A DNA stretch of 64,000 bases from Chloroflexota bacterium (GCA_027618835.1 JAQCHZ010000013.1:1-64000); one strand, 5' to 3'. Shown: positions 52,801-62,523, counted from the stretch's first letter. The notes: a model not told the origin generated them from the letters alone. Program-made: numbers and translations.

Positions 52801-52837
52801 AAAAAAAAGGGCTACTCATTGTGAGTAGCCCTTTTTG
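52801..52837. terminator. Bidirectional intrinsic terminator
   Basis: 10-bp stem GGGCTACTCA (52809-52818) with TGAGTAGCCC (52822-52831), loop TTG, A-run before and T-run after. Serves the cyclophilin pair and the convergent VWA gene. Confidence 0.9.
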
Positions 52838-52862
52838 ATTTCACTAATTTAGTGCGGTAAAC

Positions 52863-54956
52863 CTAGTCACCTGGTGATGACACCGGCGCTGCGCCAGGTA
52901 CAGCGCTTACCGAGTCATCAGCATCTGCTAACTCGACATCAACTGCTCTATCGGTCTTCTTCTGGAATGTCAGCAATCGTCCACCGACACCCAGCCAAAC
53001 GTTCTCACCCAAATCAACTTCCGGGCCAACAGGACGACTGTTTACCCGCATTGAAGGGTCGCCAACTGCTCGCTTGTGCACCAGCTTGACCTTGTCACCG
53101 CTGAATTTGAAGGTACCGCCTGTAAATGGCAGACCTGACACTTCACCAGCGCCAACACTATTCTTTGAGAATAATCGTCGAAGCAAACTGCGATTCAATC
53201 GTGAGAAGTCGACAACAACTCGATCGGCGTCATCCATGATGTAGCCGAACGGTAGAGTCTTCCGTGACACCCAGATCGTGAACCCTGCGGCAACAATCAG
53301 TAATGAGCCAATCACGCCAAAGATCCAAATCGGGATACCTAGAATCAAGACCGCTTCTTCAACGATCAAAGCCGATGAAGTGGCCGATGGCGCAACACGT
53401 GTGTACTGCCGCCCCTCAAATACGCTTTCGAGTGTGACCTCAACTTCGTAAGCACCCGATTCTGGAATTATCGCAGCGATGTCGAACTCCCAGGCCATCC
53501 CAGGCTCGAGCTCGTCAACTGTCAGGACAATTGCGTCAAATGAACCTGCAACTCCATTAAGTACTGCTTTGATATCAGATGGGTTAGTGAGATACGGATA
53601 GTCACCCACTCGCACTTGAACTCTGGCAACCGTCGCGTACTTACCTACAGCTGATTCAACGTTGTTGACAGCGACAAGACTCAATGTCGGGAATGATTCG
53701 CTTCGGAAAGCTGTATCGCTACGTAATGACGCTGCATAGTCGGTCCACGTCAGCTGAAGCACAACGTTGTTTATACCTTGCGACTTCGGAGCACTCAGGT
53801 GAACAGAGTAAATTCCGTCAGCGGCAAACTTATCGCCATTTTCGCCAATATCGTTCAATGAAACGACTTCGGTTGTGCCGCTCGCCTTGCTAATAGTGGC
53901 AGTCATTTCGGCACCAGACAGTAGTTGGGCAGATTCTCCATTGAAGGCCGCAGCCTCGATGACAGCAGCCTCGCCAACAGGCAGCGGTGGCTGTTCGATC
54001 AATCGAAGCTCAAGCGGGTTCCGCACATCAACGCTTGCAACAAGCTTCGACGCAGGTCCTGACCCCTGAAGACTCCAGTTACCGGGAACTGGCGAGTGAA
54101 TTCGAACGATAACCGCAGAAGGGGTCTCACGGATGTCCACATTCTCCATCTCGGCCTCTGCTCGCGTACCGTTTGGAGAAAACACCGAAACATCGACCAT
54201 GTCGTGCTGTCGGACGAACACAGTAGTGAACTCAGTTGTATGAGGCGCAATGTCGAGCGTAACGATAGCTGCCGAGTTGTCATGCATCTCAACGTCCATC
54301 GCATTTTCAAGCGAAAGTGCCGAGTAGTTTTCAAATAGTGCGGTAATGCCATCAGCAGTTCCGGTGTCGTAGAACACACCGTCAGAACCAGTCGAGAGTC
54401 CACTCATCAGATCTCGAAGCACTGGTTCAGCGGAAGGAAGAGTGACTACGTCAATCACCCAGCCTTCGGAAGAGAACAGATCGGCAACGCTGATGAGTCG
54501 CTCTCGGGTGTTTTCCGATTCGCCAAGTATCCGACCGGAAGTGAGCAATACGACTCGGGAGCCTTCAACAGCGTCGATACGCGAAAGGAAAGAGAATGCG
54601 TCGGTTAGAGCGGCGAATTGATCAGATCTTGCAGGCCCCATGTCCATTGAGCGAATATCAGTCACCACGTCATCGACGAGCCGTGTGCCAGCCGGACCCG
54701 ATTCCGCAGACACGATCTCGTTGGCCTCAACACCGTACGAAGCCGCAGCTATCGTTCCGGCAGTCGTTCCACGAGCGATCGTTAGCGCTACAGTCTCGAC
54801 AGCATCAAGATCACGCTGAATTGGCGAGGCACCCTTATCAATAAGTATGACCATGACCCCATTTTCACCGATGGGAACGGCGGCTCGAGCAGGCAGTGCT
54901 GCTCCTGCAAACAATACGGTGATAGCAATTAAGGCTATTAGTGAAGGGCCACGCAT
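52863..54956 (-). CDS. Membrane-anchored VWA-domain protein with C-terminal cytoplasmic domain
   Basis: A 697-residue protein: signal peptide (1-25, ending LPARAA), von Willebrand A-like domain (about 32-215), Ig-like beta regions, a membrane helix (about 550-577, LGIPIWIFGVIGSLLIVAAGFTIWV) and a cytoplasmic tail. The metal site reads LIDKGAS rather than DxSxS, so the first MIDAS serine is a glycine. The tail (MRVNSRPVGPEVDLGENVWLGVGGRLLTFQ) has an FHA-like strand pattern, which is a tentative reading. The function is unknown; surface sensing or adhesion linked to an intracellular phosphopeptide-type domain is conceivable. Confidence 0.7.
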   Translation of the reverse strand: MRGPSLIALIAITVLFAGAALPARAAVPIGENGVMVILIDKGASPIQRDLDAVETVALTIARGTTAGTIAAASYGVEANEIVSAESGPAGTRLVDDVVTDIRSMDMGPARSDQFAALTDAFSFLSRIDAVEGSRVVLLTSGRILGESENTRERLISVADLFSSEGWVIDVVTLPSAEPVLRDLMSGLSTGSDGVFYDTGTADGITALFENYSALSLENAMDVEMHDNSAAIVTLDIAPHTTEFTTVFVRQHDMVDVSVFSPNGTRAEAEMENVDIRETPSAVIVRIHSPVPGNWSLQGSGPASKLVASVDVRNPLELRLIEQPPLPVGEAAVIEAAAFNGESAQLLSGAEMTATISKASGTTEVVSLNDIGENGDKFAADGIYSVHLSAPKSQGINNVVLQLTWTDYAASLRSDTAFRSESFPTLSLVAVNNVESAVGKYATVARVQVRVGDYPYLTNPSDIKAVLNGVAGSFDAIVLTVDELEPGMAWEFDIAAIIPESGAYEVEVTLESVFEGRQYTRVAPSATSSALIVEEAVLILGIPIWIFGVIGSLLIVAAGFTIWVSRKTLPFGYIMDDADRVVVDFSRLNRSLLRRLFSKNSVGAGEVSGLPFTGGTFKFSGDKVKLVHKRAVGDPSMRVNSRPVGPEVDLGENVWLGVGGRLLTFQKKTDRAVDVELADADDSVSAVPGAAPVSSPGD

Positions 54957-55233
54957 TTCGGACTCCGGAAAATTAGCATGTGCTCCGAGAGTCGGTATTC
55001 CGTCTCACGAAACGACTATTGTCAGTACATCAACGTTACTAATAAGTGACGATTGCGACCAGATTGCACTTAGTACGGATTCCGAGTGATTTTGCAACGT
55101 ATTTGTTTGCAAGACGTACTTCGACTCAACTTCTCACCCGCGAGCCGTTGACCGTTCAGTTCACGATGCCTACACTCGGGCGGCTGGTTCGGTCAGCAAC
55201 ACTGCTGGCTAGCTTTTACTGAATGGAAAAACG

Positions 55234-56472
55234 ATGAAGATCACCGGATACGCAATCACTCTGTACGAATTTCCTCTTAACAGGCGCATGGGCGATGCGA
55301 ACTCGCCGTCAGGCCGTATCCGCGGGGCATCGAACGTCCTCGAGCTATTTACCGACGAAGGCATCACAGGCGTGTCATTTGGCGGTGGCGGCGCAGGTCC
55401 ACAGATCAAATCGATGGTCGAAGGCATGCTGATGGGCGAAGACCCACGGCGTGTAACGGGTCTTTGGAAACGCATGGTCGACCGAGCGTTCAAAGCAGGT
55501 CACGATGGTGTTGTAAACGATGCTATCGCGGTCCTCGATGTAGCTCTTTGGGATATCAAAGCAAAAGCAAACGACGAACCACTTTGGAAAACCCTAGGCG
55601 GCTCCAACCCGAAGGTGCATGCATACGCATCGGGTCTCGACTCTCCCCTATCTGATGACGAGATCGAAGACTGGTACGGCATGATGGCATCTGACTGGGG
55701 ATTCAAGGGTGGCAAGCTCAAAGTTGGGCTGGACCAAGATGCCGATCTTCGACGAATTGGTCGAATGAAGAAGGGTCTTGAACGAGCAACCGACAAGCCA
55801 CTCCTATATATCGATGCGAACGAAGTCTGGAATCCCAAGATGGCGATTCGCAAGGTGCGCGAAATGGAAGAGCAGTTCGACATTGCTTGGGTCGAAGAGC
55901 CAGCACGACGCTGGGATTTCTTAGGTCTTCGACGAATATCAGACCAAATCAAAGCTCCAGTTTGTGCAGGTGAGAACCTCGACTCTCTCGGAGATTTCCT
56001 ACCTTACTTCCACAATCGATCTGCCGATGTTGTTCAGGTTAGCCACGGTATGACCGGCATCACCTGCGCTCTACAGCTTGCCGACGCTGCGTACGGTTTT
56101 GAACTACCGATCACCCTCGGTGGTTCACCCGGAAACATGAACGCACAGCTTGCGCCATCCATTCCTAATTTCTTAACTCTCGAAGCGCAAAACGCCGAGC
56201 CTGACGATGGCGTGATGACCTCGGACATCAAAATCGTCGATGGCTGGGCAATATGCGGCGACCAACCCGGAACTGGTGTGAGCTTCGATCCAGAAGCACT
56301 TGCCCAAAAGAAGGTCGAAAAAGTCAGTGCATCCGCAGGCCCGTCGCCGTTCGGTCGACGCCCAGGATCTGGTCTTTGGGACAACCCGCCATCCAAGGAA
56401 GAAGCTGCTGCTGCTGCGACCGGCGTAAACGGAGAGCACTTCGTTCCCGCTCACGGTTCAAAGACTCAATAG
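55234..56472 (+). CDS. Enolase-superfamily protein, mandelate racemase-like (paralogue 1)
   Basis: A 412-residue capping-domain plus barrel protein. Barrel residues: KLK at 161-163, metal ligands Asp194 (YIDANEVW), Glu221 (WVEEPARR) and Glu247 (CAGENL). At the sixth strand the usual QPD is QVS (VVQVSHGMTG), and no His follows at the seventh strand (LPITLGGSPGN), so the standard His-Asp dyad is missing. The C-terminus has a Ser/Ala/Pro extension. It starts a co-directional run with 56534, 57758, 58605 and 59800. Function: an acid-sugar dehydratase or racemase; substrate unknown. Confidence 0.83.
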   Translation: MKITGYAITLYEFPLNRRMGDANSPSGRIRGASNVLELFTDEGITGVSFGGGGAGPQIKSMVEGMLMGEDPRRVTGLWKRMVDRAFKAGHDGVVNDAIAVLDVALWDIKAKANDEPLWKTLGGSNPKVHAYASGLDSPLSDDEIEDWYGMMASDWGFKGGKLKVGLDQDADLRRIGRMKKGLERATDKPLLYIDANEVWNPKMAIRKVREMEEQFDIAWVEEPARRWDFLGLRRISDQIKAPVCAGENLDSLGDFLPYFHNRSADVVQVSHGMTGITCALQLADAAYGFELPITLGGSPGNMNAQLAPSIPNFLTLEAQNAEPDDGVMTSDIKIVDGWAICGDQPGTGVSFDPEALAQKKVEKVSASAGPSPFGRRPGSGLWDNPPSKEEAAAAATGVNGEHFVPAHGSKTQ

Positions 56473-56533
56473 TCCAACTCACCCACCAACAACGAAATTC
56501 TTTCAACCGAAATAAATACCAAGTAACAAAAAA

Positions 56534-57700
56534 ATGAAAATCACCGGATACAGATTAGAAAAATTCACCCAACAGCTCGACCGAGCTATTGGTGACTCGA
56601 ACTACCCCGCTGGCGACGACCTCATGGATATGGCGATCCTGTGGATCGACACCGATGAGGGCATCACCGGAATGGCTCCAGCAGGCAACGACGCCATCGC
56701 CAGCCTCTTCCATGTAATCGAAGGCAAAGACCCACGAGGGGTTGTTGGCCTTTGGAAAGACATGGTCGATTGGGTGCACAAAGGAAACAACGAAGGCGCA
56801 GTAAACGACGCAATCGCTGCTATCGATGTAGCGCTATGGGATCTCAAAGCCAAAATAGCCGACGAGCCTTTGTGGCAAACGCTTGGTGCCCGTGAAGGTC
56901 GCGCCAAAGCGTATGCGTCGGACATTGGATACAACCTATCGGATGAAGAGCTGCACGCCTTCTACACGAGCATGGCAGACCATGGTGTCGATGGCGGCAA
57001 GATCAAAGTCGGACTCAATATGGACGACGACCTCCGGCGAATTGGCATCATGAGAGATGCCTTCCGCAAGGTGAAAGATCGCCCGTACTTGATGATCGAC
57101 TCCAACGAGTACTGGTCGCCAAAACAGTCAATCCGGTACATCAATCAGATCGAAGAACACTTCGAGATATTCTGGGCTGAAGAACCAGCACGACGTTGGG
57201 ATTTCGACGGACTGCGTCAGGTTTCTCGAAACGTGTCGGCGGCTGTCGCATCTGGCGAAAACCTCAACGACATTGGGCAGATGTACCCGCTCATTTCGCA
57301 GCAGGCTATCGACGTTGCAAACGTCGGCGTTGGTCATTCCGGTATCACCGGTGCTCGTCAGGTTTCGAACATGTGCTACGCCTACGAAATACCCGTAACA
57401 ATGATGAACTGCTCTGCAAACTTCATGTCTCATCTGGCAGCGGCACTTCCGAATCACAACATGATGGAAGTGGTAGATCCCGGTCGTGAAGGCGCATTCG
57501 AAAGCTGGGACAATCACATCGAAGATGGCTGGATCGTCATGGGCAACAAGCCTGGCCTTGGAATCGAAGTTTCTGAAGAGAAGCTCAAAGCCATGCAGGC
57601 TGTCGATTTCGGACGAAAACCCGGATTCCCGTTCCCTCGCCGCGAAGGCGCTGGACTCTGGATCAAGGACATCGAGCCGGGTGAGGTTAGCTGGAAGTAA
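56534..57700 (+). CDS. Enolase-superfamily protein, mandelate racemase-like (paralogue 2)
   Basis: 388 residues, clearly related to the gene just upstream (same starts MKITGY, PARRWDF, GENL). KIK at 156-158; metal ligands Asp189 (MIDSNEYW), Glu216 (WAEEPARR) and Glu242 (SGENL). The sixth-strand motif is NVGVGHSG and the seventh VTMMNCSANFMSH, again without the His-Asp dyad. The pair probably arose by tandem duplication and may act on related acids. It lies 61 bases after paralogue 1 and 57 before the SDR. Confidence 0.83.
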   Translation: MKITGYRLEKFTQQLDRAIGDSNYPAGDDLMDMAILWIDTDEGITGMAPAGNDAIASLFHVIEGKDPRGVVGLWKDMVDWVHKGNNEGAVNDAIAAIDVALWDLKAKIADEPLWQTLGAREGRAKAYASDIGYNLSDEELHAFYTSMADHGVDGGKIKVGLNMDDDLRRIGIMRDAFRKVKDRPYLMIDSNEYWSPKQSIRYINQIEEHFEIFWAEEPARRWDFDGLRQVSRNVSAAVASGENLNDIGQMYPLISQQAIDVANVGVGHSGITGARQVSNMCYAYEIPVTMMNCSANFMSHLAAALPNHNMMEVVDPGREGAFESWDNHIEDGWIVMGNKPGLGIEVSEEKLKAMQAVDFGRKPGFPFPRREGAGLWIKDIEPGEVSWK

Positions 57701-57757
57701 TTCTGGCTCAAATATTTGTGATGCTGAAGTGAAGTTAATGAAGTAGGAAAAAAGTAC

Positions 57758-58519
57758 GTGACAGATCGATTAAAAGGCAAAGTGTGTTTGATCACCGGTG
57801 GTGGTCGTGGTTTAGGCATGGCAATAGCTCTGGCGTTCGCAAAAGAAGGCGCCAAGGCAGTTGCAATCAGTTACGTTTCGAACGAAAAGTACGCTGAAGA
57901 TACCTGCAAGCAACTTGCTGAATTAGGTACAACTGCCTACATGACTCCAGTCGAAGTGACGAATCGAGAATCGATCAAAGCATGGGTTAACCACATCATT
58001 GATACCGAAGGTCACATCGACGTTCTGGTCAACAATGCCGGCATCAACAAGCAGGGCCCGATCGACACGGTCACGGAAGAAGACTGGGACAAAATCATGG
58101 CTGTGAACCTGAAGGGACCGTTCTTGGTTTCTCAGGAAGTTCTGCCCGACATGGTCGGCTCTGGTGGCGGACGTATCATCAACATCGCATCCGTAAGTGG
58201 ATTGTATGGCGGACCGACCACTGCACACTATGCTGCTTCAAAAGCTGGTCTCATCTCGCTCACTCAAGTGATTGCACGATGGGGAGCAGAGCACAACATC
58301 ATGGTCAACTCGATTGCTCCAGGCATCATTGAAACCGACCTCACACGAGAAGAGTTGGCTTCAGGCGGCGGCGCAGGCGTAGTTGCAATGACATTGCTAA
58401 AACGCCCTGGCCAAGTCGAAGACGTGTCATCTATAGCAGTGATGCTCGCAAGCGACGAACAGAACTACATGACGGGTCAAACGATTTCTCCAAACGGTGG
58501 AAGCTACTTCACTGCTTAG
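57758..58519 (+). CDS. SDR family oxidoreductase (3-oxoacyl-ACP reductase-like)
   Basis: A 253-residue short-chain dehydrogenase. TGGGRGLG at the cofactor loop, NNAG in [10 protein letters not shown], Ser of [13 protein letters not shown] catalytic Tyr and Lys, and PNGGSYF at the end. GTG start at 57758. It sits inside the enolase-superfamily cluster, so an oxidation or reduction step of the same hydroxy- or keto-acid pathway is likely, rather than fatty acid synthesis. Confidence 0.84.
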   Translation: MTDRLKGKVCLITGGGRGLGMAIALAFAKEGAKAVAISYVSNEKYAEDTCKQLAELGTTAYMTPVEVTNRESIKAWVNHIIDTEGHIDVLVNNAGINKQGPIDTVTEEDWDKIMAVNLKGPFLVSQEVLPDMVGSGGGRIINIASVSGLYGGPTTAHYAASKAGLISLTQVIARWGAEHNIMVNSIAPGIIETDLTREELASGGGAGVVAMTLLKRPGQVEDVSSIAVMLASDEQNYMTGQTISPNGGSYFTA

Positions 58520-58604
58520 CGCAGCGAGTTACACTGCCGCCAAATGCACAAACCTGATCTGAGTCAACGTCAGATCATCCACGAGATAAAAAGTAACGGG
58601 TGCC

Positions 58605-59765
58605 ATGAAAGTAACGAAAATCACAAGCTATTCGGTCGAGGGTGAATCCGGTCGAGGATATTTCATCGTTAAAGTCGACACCGACGCCGGTCATTATGGT
58701 CTCGGTGAAATTGGAATGCGCGGATGGGGAGTTGCGATCGGTCACGCAATCGAACATCTTTCCGAACTCGTGGTTGGCGCCGATCCGTGGGAGACGGAAC
58801 GCCTGTGGCAGGAAATGTTCCGCTCGGGCTTCTTCCCGGCCGACACTGTCTATTCATGTGCGATATCGGCAATAGATATTGCGCTATGGGACATAAAGGG
58901 TAAATCCGTAGACAAGCCGGTCTACAAACTTCTTGGTGGTCCCGTACGAGACAAGGTCGTTTCTTACGCCCATGTACAGGGAATGGAAATCCCGGATGTC
59001 GTCGACAGCGCCAAAAGCCTGCAGGATGACGGCTGGAAGTTCTTACGATGGCACCAATTGGAGACTTCTCCGTTCGACGCAAACGGCTTCGGCGTGTTCG
59101 ACCCGCTTGCATCGATGCGAAAGACGGTAGAGTCGTTCTCTGCTGTGAGAGACGCTGTCGGTTGGGAGACTCAACTCTGCCTCGACGTTCACACACGCCT
59201 GCAGCCAGCAATGTCGGTCCAACTGTCCAGAGATCTTGAGGAATATAAACCATTCTTTATTGAAGATCCCGTCCGATCTGAAAACCCAGGCGCCTATCGT
59301 AACCTTCGACGCCAGATCAACCTACCGATCGCCGCTGGTGAACAGTGGGGTTCCAAATGGCCGTTCAGGCAAGTGATCGAAGAAGATCTCATTGACTACG
59401 CCAGAATCGACCTCTGCATCGTCGGTGGAATTACCGAGGCGTTGAAAATCACACATTGGGCAGAAACTCACTACATCGACATCGTCCCTCACAATCCGCT
59501 CGGCCCTGTTTCGGCAGCGGCGTGTGTATCTCTCTGCATGGCTTCTAGCAATGTCGGAGCGCAAGAAATGCCACGCCAACCCGGTACAACAGACACCAAG
59601 CTATTCCCTCGACAAATCCAATGGGAAGATGGCTACTCATGGTGTCCAGACGTACCCGGTCTTGGTGTCGACTTCGATGTTGAGGCAGCTGAGGGCGCTT
59701 ACGTAAACCCTACTGGAATGGGCTTACAACTTAGACAACCTGACGGTGCGAAAACTAACTGGTAA
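58605..59765 (+). CDS. Enolase-superfamily sugar-acid dehydratase-like (paralogue 3)
   Basis: 386 residues. Metal ligands Asp194 (LCLDVHTR), Glu220 (FFIEDPVRSEN) and Glu246 (AAGEQWGSKWPF); His196 after the first ligand and His296 in IVPHNPLGPVSAAA give the galactonate/mannonate-dehydratase-type pair, unlike paralogues 1 and 2. A WKFLRW segment replaces the KxK motif. The next gene is a close copy. Likely reaction: dehydration of an aldonate or uronate-derived acid; the substrate is not determinable. Confidence 0.85.
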   Translation: MKVTKITSYSVEGESGRGYFIVKVDTDAGHYGLGEIGMRGWGVAIGHAIEHLSELVVGADPWETERLWQEMFRSGFFPADTVYSCAISAIDIALWDIKGKSVDKPVYKLLGGPVRDKVVSYAHVQGMEIPDVVDSAKSLQDDGWKFLRWHQLETSPFDANGFGVFDPLASMRKTVESFSAVRDAVGWETQLCLDVHTRLQPAMSVQLSRDLEEYKPFFIEDPVRSENPGAYRNLRRQINLPIAAGEQWGSKWPFRQVIEEDLIDYARIDLCIVGGITEALKITHWAETHYIDIVPHNPLGPVSAAACVSLCMASSNVGAQEMPRQPGTTDTKLFPRQIQWEDGYSWCPDVPGLGVDFDVEAAEGAYVNPTGMGLQLRQPDGAKTNW

Positions 59766-59799
59766 CCCCAAACCTACTTATTCTGGAGACCCCTCAACT

Positions 59800-60966
59800 A
59801 TGAAAGTTACACAAATTAGCAGTTTCTCTGTTCAAGACGAAGGCGGCCGACCTTACATGATCGTTAGAGTCGACACCGATGCTGGTCATCATGGACTGGG
59901 TGAGGTCGGCATACGAAACTGGGGTCGAGCAATCGGAGCCGCCATCGAGCATCTTTCTGAACTTGTCGTCGGAGCCGATCCATGGGAGACCGAGCGACTC
60001 TGGCAGGAAATGTTTAGATCAGGGTTTTTCCCTGCCGACAAGGTTTATACGTGTGCGATTTCAGCAATCGATATAGCGCTATGGGACATCAAGGGCAAAT
60101 CGGTAAACATGCCGACATACAAGCTCATGGGCGGACCAGTTCGTAATAAAGTTGTGAGCTATCCACACACACAGGGCAAGACCACCGAGGAGTTAATTGC
60201 GAATTCGCTAGCCGCTGTTGAGGCTGGCTGGAAATTTGTACGTTGGGGTCAGCCCGAAACAGGAGCTGCAGGATTCGAAACACTTGGTATATCCACACTG
60301 GAACCAGTTGAGTCGATGAAGATAGCGATCGACCAAATGGGACAGCTACGCGAAGCCGTTGGTCCAGATATACAGATGACGTTTGACGTTCACACGAGGC
60401 TCGATACAGCTCACGTTGTTCAGATGTGCAAAGAGATGGAGCAGTTCAAGCCGTTCTTCATCGAAGACCCTATCCGATCTGAAAATCAAGGAAGCTACCG
60501 CAACCTACGTCGGCAAATTAATTTGCCGATCGCAGCGGGTGAACAATGGGCTTCAAAATGGCCATTCAGAGAAGTTATTGAGGAAGATCTGATCGACTAC
60601 GCTCGCATCGATCTCTGCATCGTCGGGGGGCTTACAGAAGCCCTCAAGATTACACACTGGGCGGAAACGCACTACATAGACATCGTCCCTCACAATCCTC
60701 TAGGACCTGTTTCAGCGGCAGCCTGTGTTGCGCTTTGTATGGCTTCAAGCAACGTTGGCGTGCAAGAAATGCCACAGCGCCCTGGTTCCTACGCTACTGA
60801 CTTGTTTCCACAGCAGATCGAATGGGCCGACGGCTATTCGTGGAGTCCAGACACCCCTGGACTCGGTGTTGAATTCGACATCGACGCAGCGGAAAGTGCC
60901 GCGGTCGACCCGCAGGGCTGGCCACCGCGACTGCGTCGTAACGACGGAGCGATCACCAATTGGTAG
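59800..60966 (+). CDS. Enolase-superfamily sugar-acid dehydratase-like (paralogue 4)
   Basis: 388 residues and a tandem duplicate of paralogue 3: long stretches are almost identical (for example HLSELVVGADPWETERLWQE and AISAIDIALWDIKGKS), as are the active-site blocks FDVHTR, FFIEDPIRSEN, AAGEQWASKWPF and VPHNPLGPVSAAA. They diverge most around 120-175, a region near the active-site cap, which could alter specificity. ATG 59800 is chosen with GGAG about 12 bases upstream; a longer frame opens at 59746 over the previous stop. Confidence 0.85.
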   Translation: MKVTQISSFSVQDEGGRPYMIVRVDTDAGHHGLGEVGIRNWGRAIGAAIEHLSELVVGADPWETERLWQEMFRSGFFPADKVYTCAISAIDIALWDIKGKSVNMPTYKLMGGPVRNKVVSYPHTQGKTTEELIANSLAAVEAGWKFVRWGQPETGAAGFETLGISTLEPVESMKIAIDQMGQLREAVGPDIQMTFDVHTRLDTAHVVQMCKEMEQFKPFFIEDPIRSENQGSYRNLRRQINLPIAAGEQWASKWPFREVIEEDLIDYARIDLCIVGGLTEALKITHWAETHYIDIVPHNPLGPVSAAACVALCMASSNVGVQEMPQRPGSYATDLFPQQIEWADGYSWSPDTPGLGVEFDIDAAESAAVDPQGWPPRLRRNDGAITNW

Positions 60967-61021
60967 GTAACGTAGCTATAAATAAAAGAAATGCACAACT
61001 AGACGAGAACTGAGATAGCAC

Positions 61022-61276
61022 GTGCCGTTTTTCTACACACCATCGATTTACGGGTTCGCTGGAGCATTGATCTTCTGGATTCTCGCTCTAATTTCGTTCA
61101 ACAATGACGGAGCTCTGATCGATACAGGAATGTGGGGTCTACTGGGTGTTGCATACCTATTAAAACACCTGCCGAAATTCCTTTTACTAAGAATGCTAAA
61201 CATGATCGCCCTCGCCCTACTTGCGATCGGACTCGTGTTGTTCCTAATTGAACACTTGCCGCAGATCAGCGGGTAG
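61022..61276 (+). CDS. Small hydrophobic membrane protein
   Basis: An 84-residue protein of three predicted membrane helices (SIYGFAGALIFWILALISF, about 33-48, and MLNMIALALLAIGLVLFLIE). It has no recognised motif. GTG start at 61022, 55 bases after paralogue 4 on the same strand, so it may be the last gene of that cluster. Function unknown. Confidence 0.5.
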   Translation: MPFFYTPSIYGFAGALIFWILALISFNNDGALIDTGMWGLLGVAYLLKHLPKFLLLRMLNMIALALLAIGLVLFLIEHLPQISG

Positions 61277-61613
61277 CAAGAGAGGCTTTTATTGAGTTAT
61301 CACTCAGGTGAAATCTACTTTATTCGTGAAAAATCTCATAGTGGCAGTGACCTAACTCCTCTGGTCAAGATTGGCCTTGTCAGACAACGCGAAGGCCGGA
61401 GTTAACTTGTGAGGGTGGAACGTCGTGCTGAATTACATGCCGGGTGGCTTTTAAATCGTGCTCATTATGCTTATAGAGGCTTTGCAGTTCCCTATTCGAT
61501 CTTGTAACGAACTCTGCACAAGCGACCTATGTGTTGTTCCTAAACACCCAATCGCAACTGTCAGCACCCGAAAAAAAACCGCGGTTAACGCCTAGTGATA
61601 AGTCGAATAACGA
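61277..61613. other. Spacer with a probable gene remnant
   Basis: No intact gene. On the plus strand, TTG 61292 (AGAGAGG upstream) opens a 37-codon frame, SGEIYFIREKSHSGSDLTPLVKIGLVRQREGRS, stopping at 61403. This resembles the start of T5orf172/MUG113-type domains (xIYxIRE...VKIGLVRxxEGRS). The same frame goes on past the stop with RRAELHAGWLLNRAHYAYRGFAVP to 61505. A decayed gene is the best reading. Confidence 0.35.
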
Positions 61614-62390
61614 TCAATCGATAGTCGCCCCTCCATCGATAACGATCTGAGCGCCGGTCATGAACGACGCTTCGTCTGAAGCGAGGAAAAGAGCCCCTGA
61701 TGCAATCTCTTCTGGCTTACCGATCCGTTTCATCAAAGAGTCTTTACCGAAATCGACGTATGCCTTTTCAGGATCAAGCCCAAGCGACGCAATGTGTCTA
61801 TCAGTAGCCCGAGTGCGAATAGAGCCTGGACACACTGCATTTACACGAATATTGTCCACTGCAAGATCCATCGCCAAACATCTAGTCAATTGGGAAACAG
61901 CGCCCTTAGAAGCGTTGTACGGAATGAATGCAGGTTGTGCGATGAACGATGATACTGAAGCGATATTGACGATCGCCCCGCCGTTCTTCCTACGCATTGA
62001 TGGCAACGCCTCTCGAACACAATTGGCGTAACCAATCACGTTCACACCAAATACCTTTGCCCAGTCGGCTTCAGTCACATCTTCAACCTTGCCGAACACA
62101 AATGCCGCGGCATTATTAACTAATACTTCGACATCACCGTGTATGGCGTTGGCAGCAGCCATCGTCGCGCGAACTGAATCAGAATCAGTGGTATCAGTTC
62201 GACTAAAAATTGCTGTACCGCCAGCATTGTTGATCAGTTCAACAGTTTCTTGTCCTGACTCTTCCTCAATCTCTGCAACCGTTACTTTTGCACCCTCAGC
62301 TGCAAATCGAATCGCAATCGCTCGTCCAATACCGTTACCACTGCCTGTGATAATTGCTGATTTCCCATCCAATGATTTCGCCAAGCCCAT
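61614..62390 (-). CDS. SDR family oxidoreductase
   Basis: A 258-residue short-chain dehydrogenase. TGSGNGIG cofactor loop, VNNAAAF motif, catalytic Ser (NIASVSSF), YNASK, and the terminal FMTGAQIVIDGGATID. Glu at the end of the second strand (VAEIEE) favours NAD. ATG 62390 is chosen: AGGAGA lies 7-8 bases upstream and the product begins MGLAKSLDGKSAIITGSG; the frame is open for a further 112 codons but that part is unlike SDRs. Divergent from the sulfite-oxidase-like gene. Confidence 0.87.
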   Translation of the reverse strand: MGLAKSLDGKSAIITGSGNGIGRAIAIRFAAEGAKVTVAEIEEESGQETVELINNAGGTAIFSRTDTTDSDSVRATMAAANAIHGDVEVLVNNAAAFVFGKVEDVTEADWAKVFGVNVIGYANCVREALPSMRRKNGGAIVNIASVSSFIAQPAFIPYNASKGAVSQLTRCLAMDLAVDNIRVNAVCPGSIRTRATDRHIASLGLDPEKAYVDFGKDSLMKRIGKPEEIASGALFLASDEASFMTGAQIVIDGGATID

Positions 62391-62523
62391 ATGTAAATCT
62401 CCTGTAACCCACGATCCAATTCGCTCTTCAATCCGTAATGCGTCAATATACTGCGCTAACGACATGCAGATGATGCGTAAACTTGGCTCATAGCAACTTT
62501 CTAAATATCTATTCTTTAGGTCC

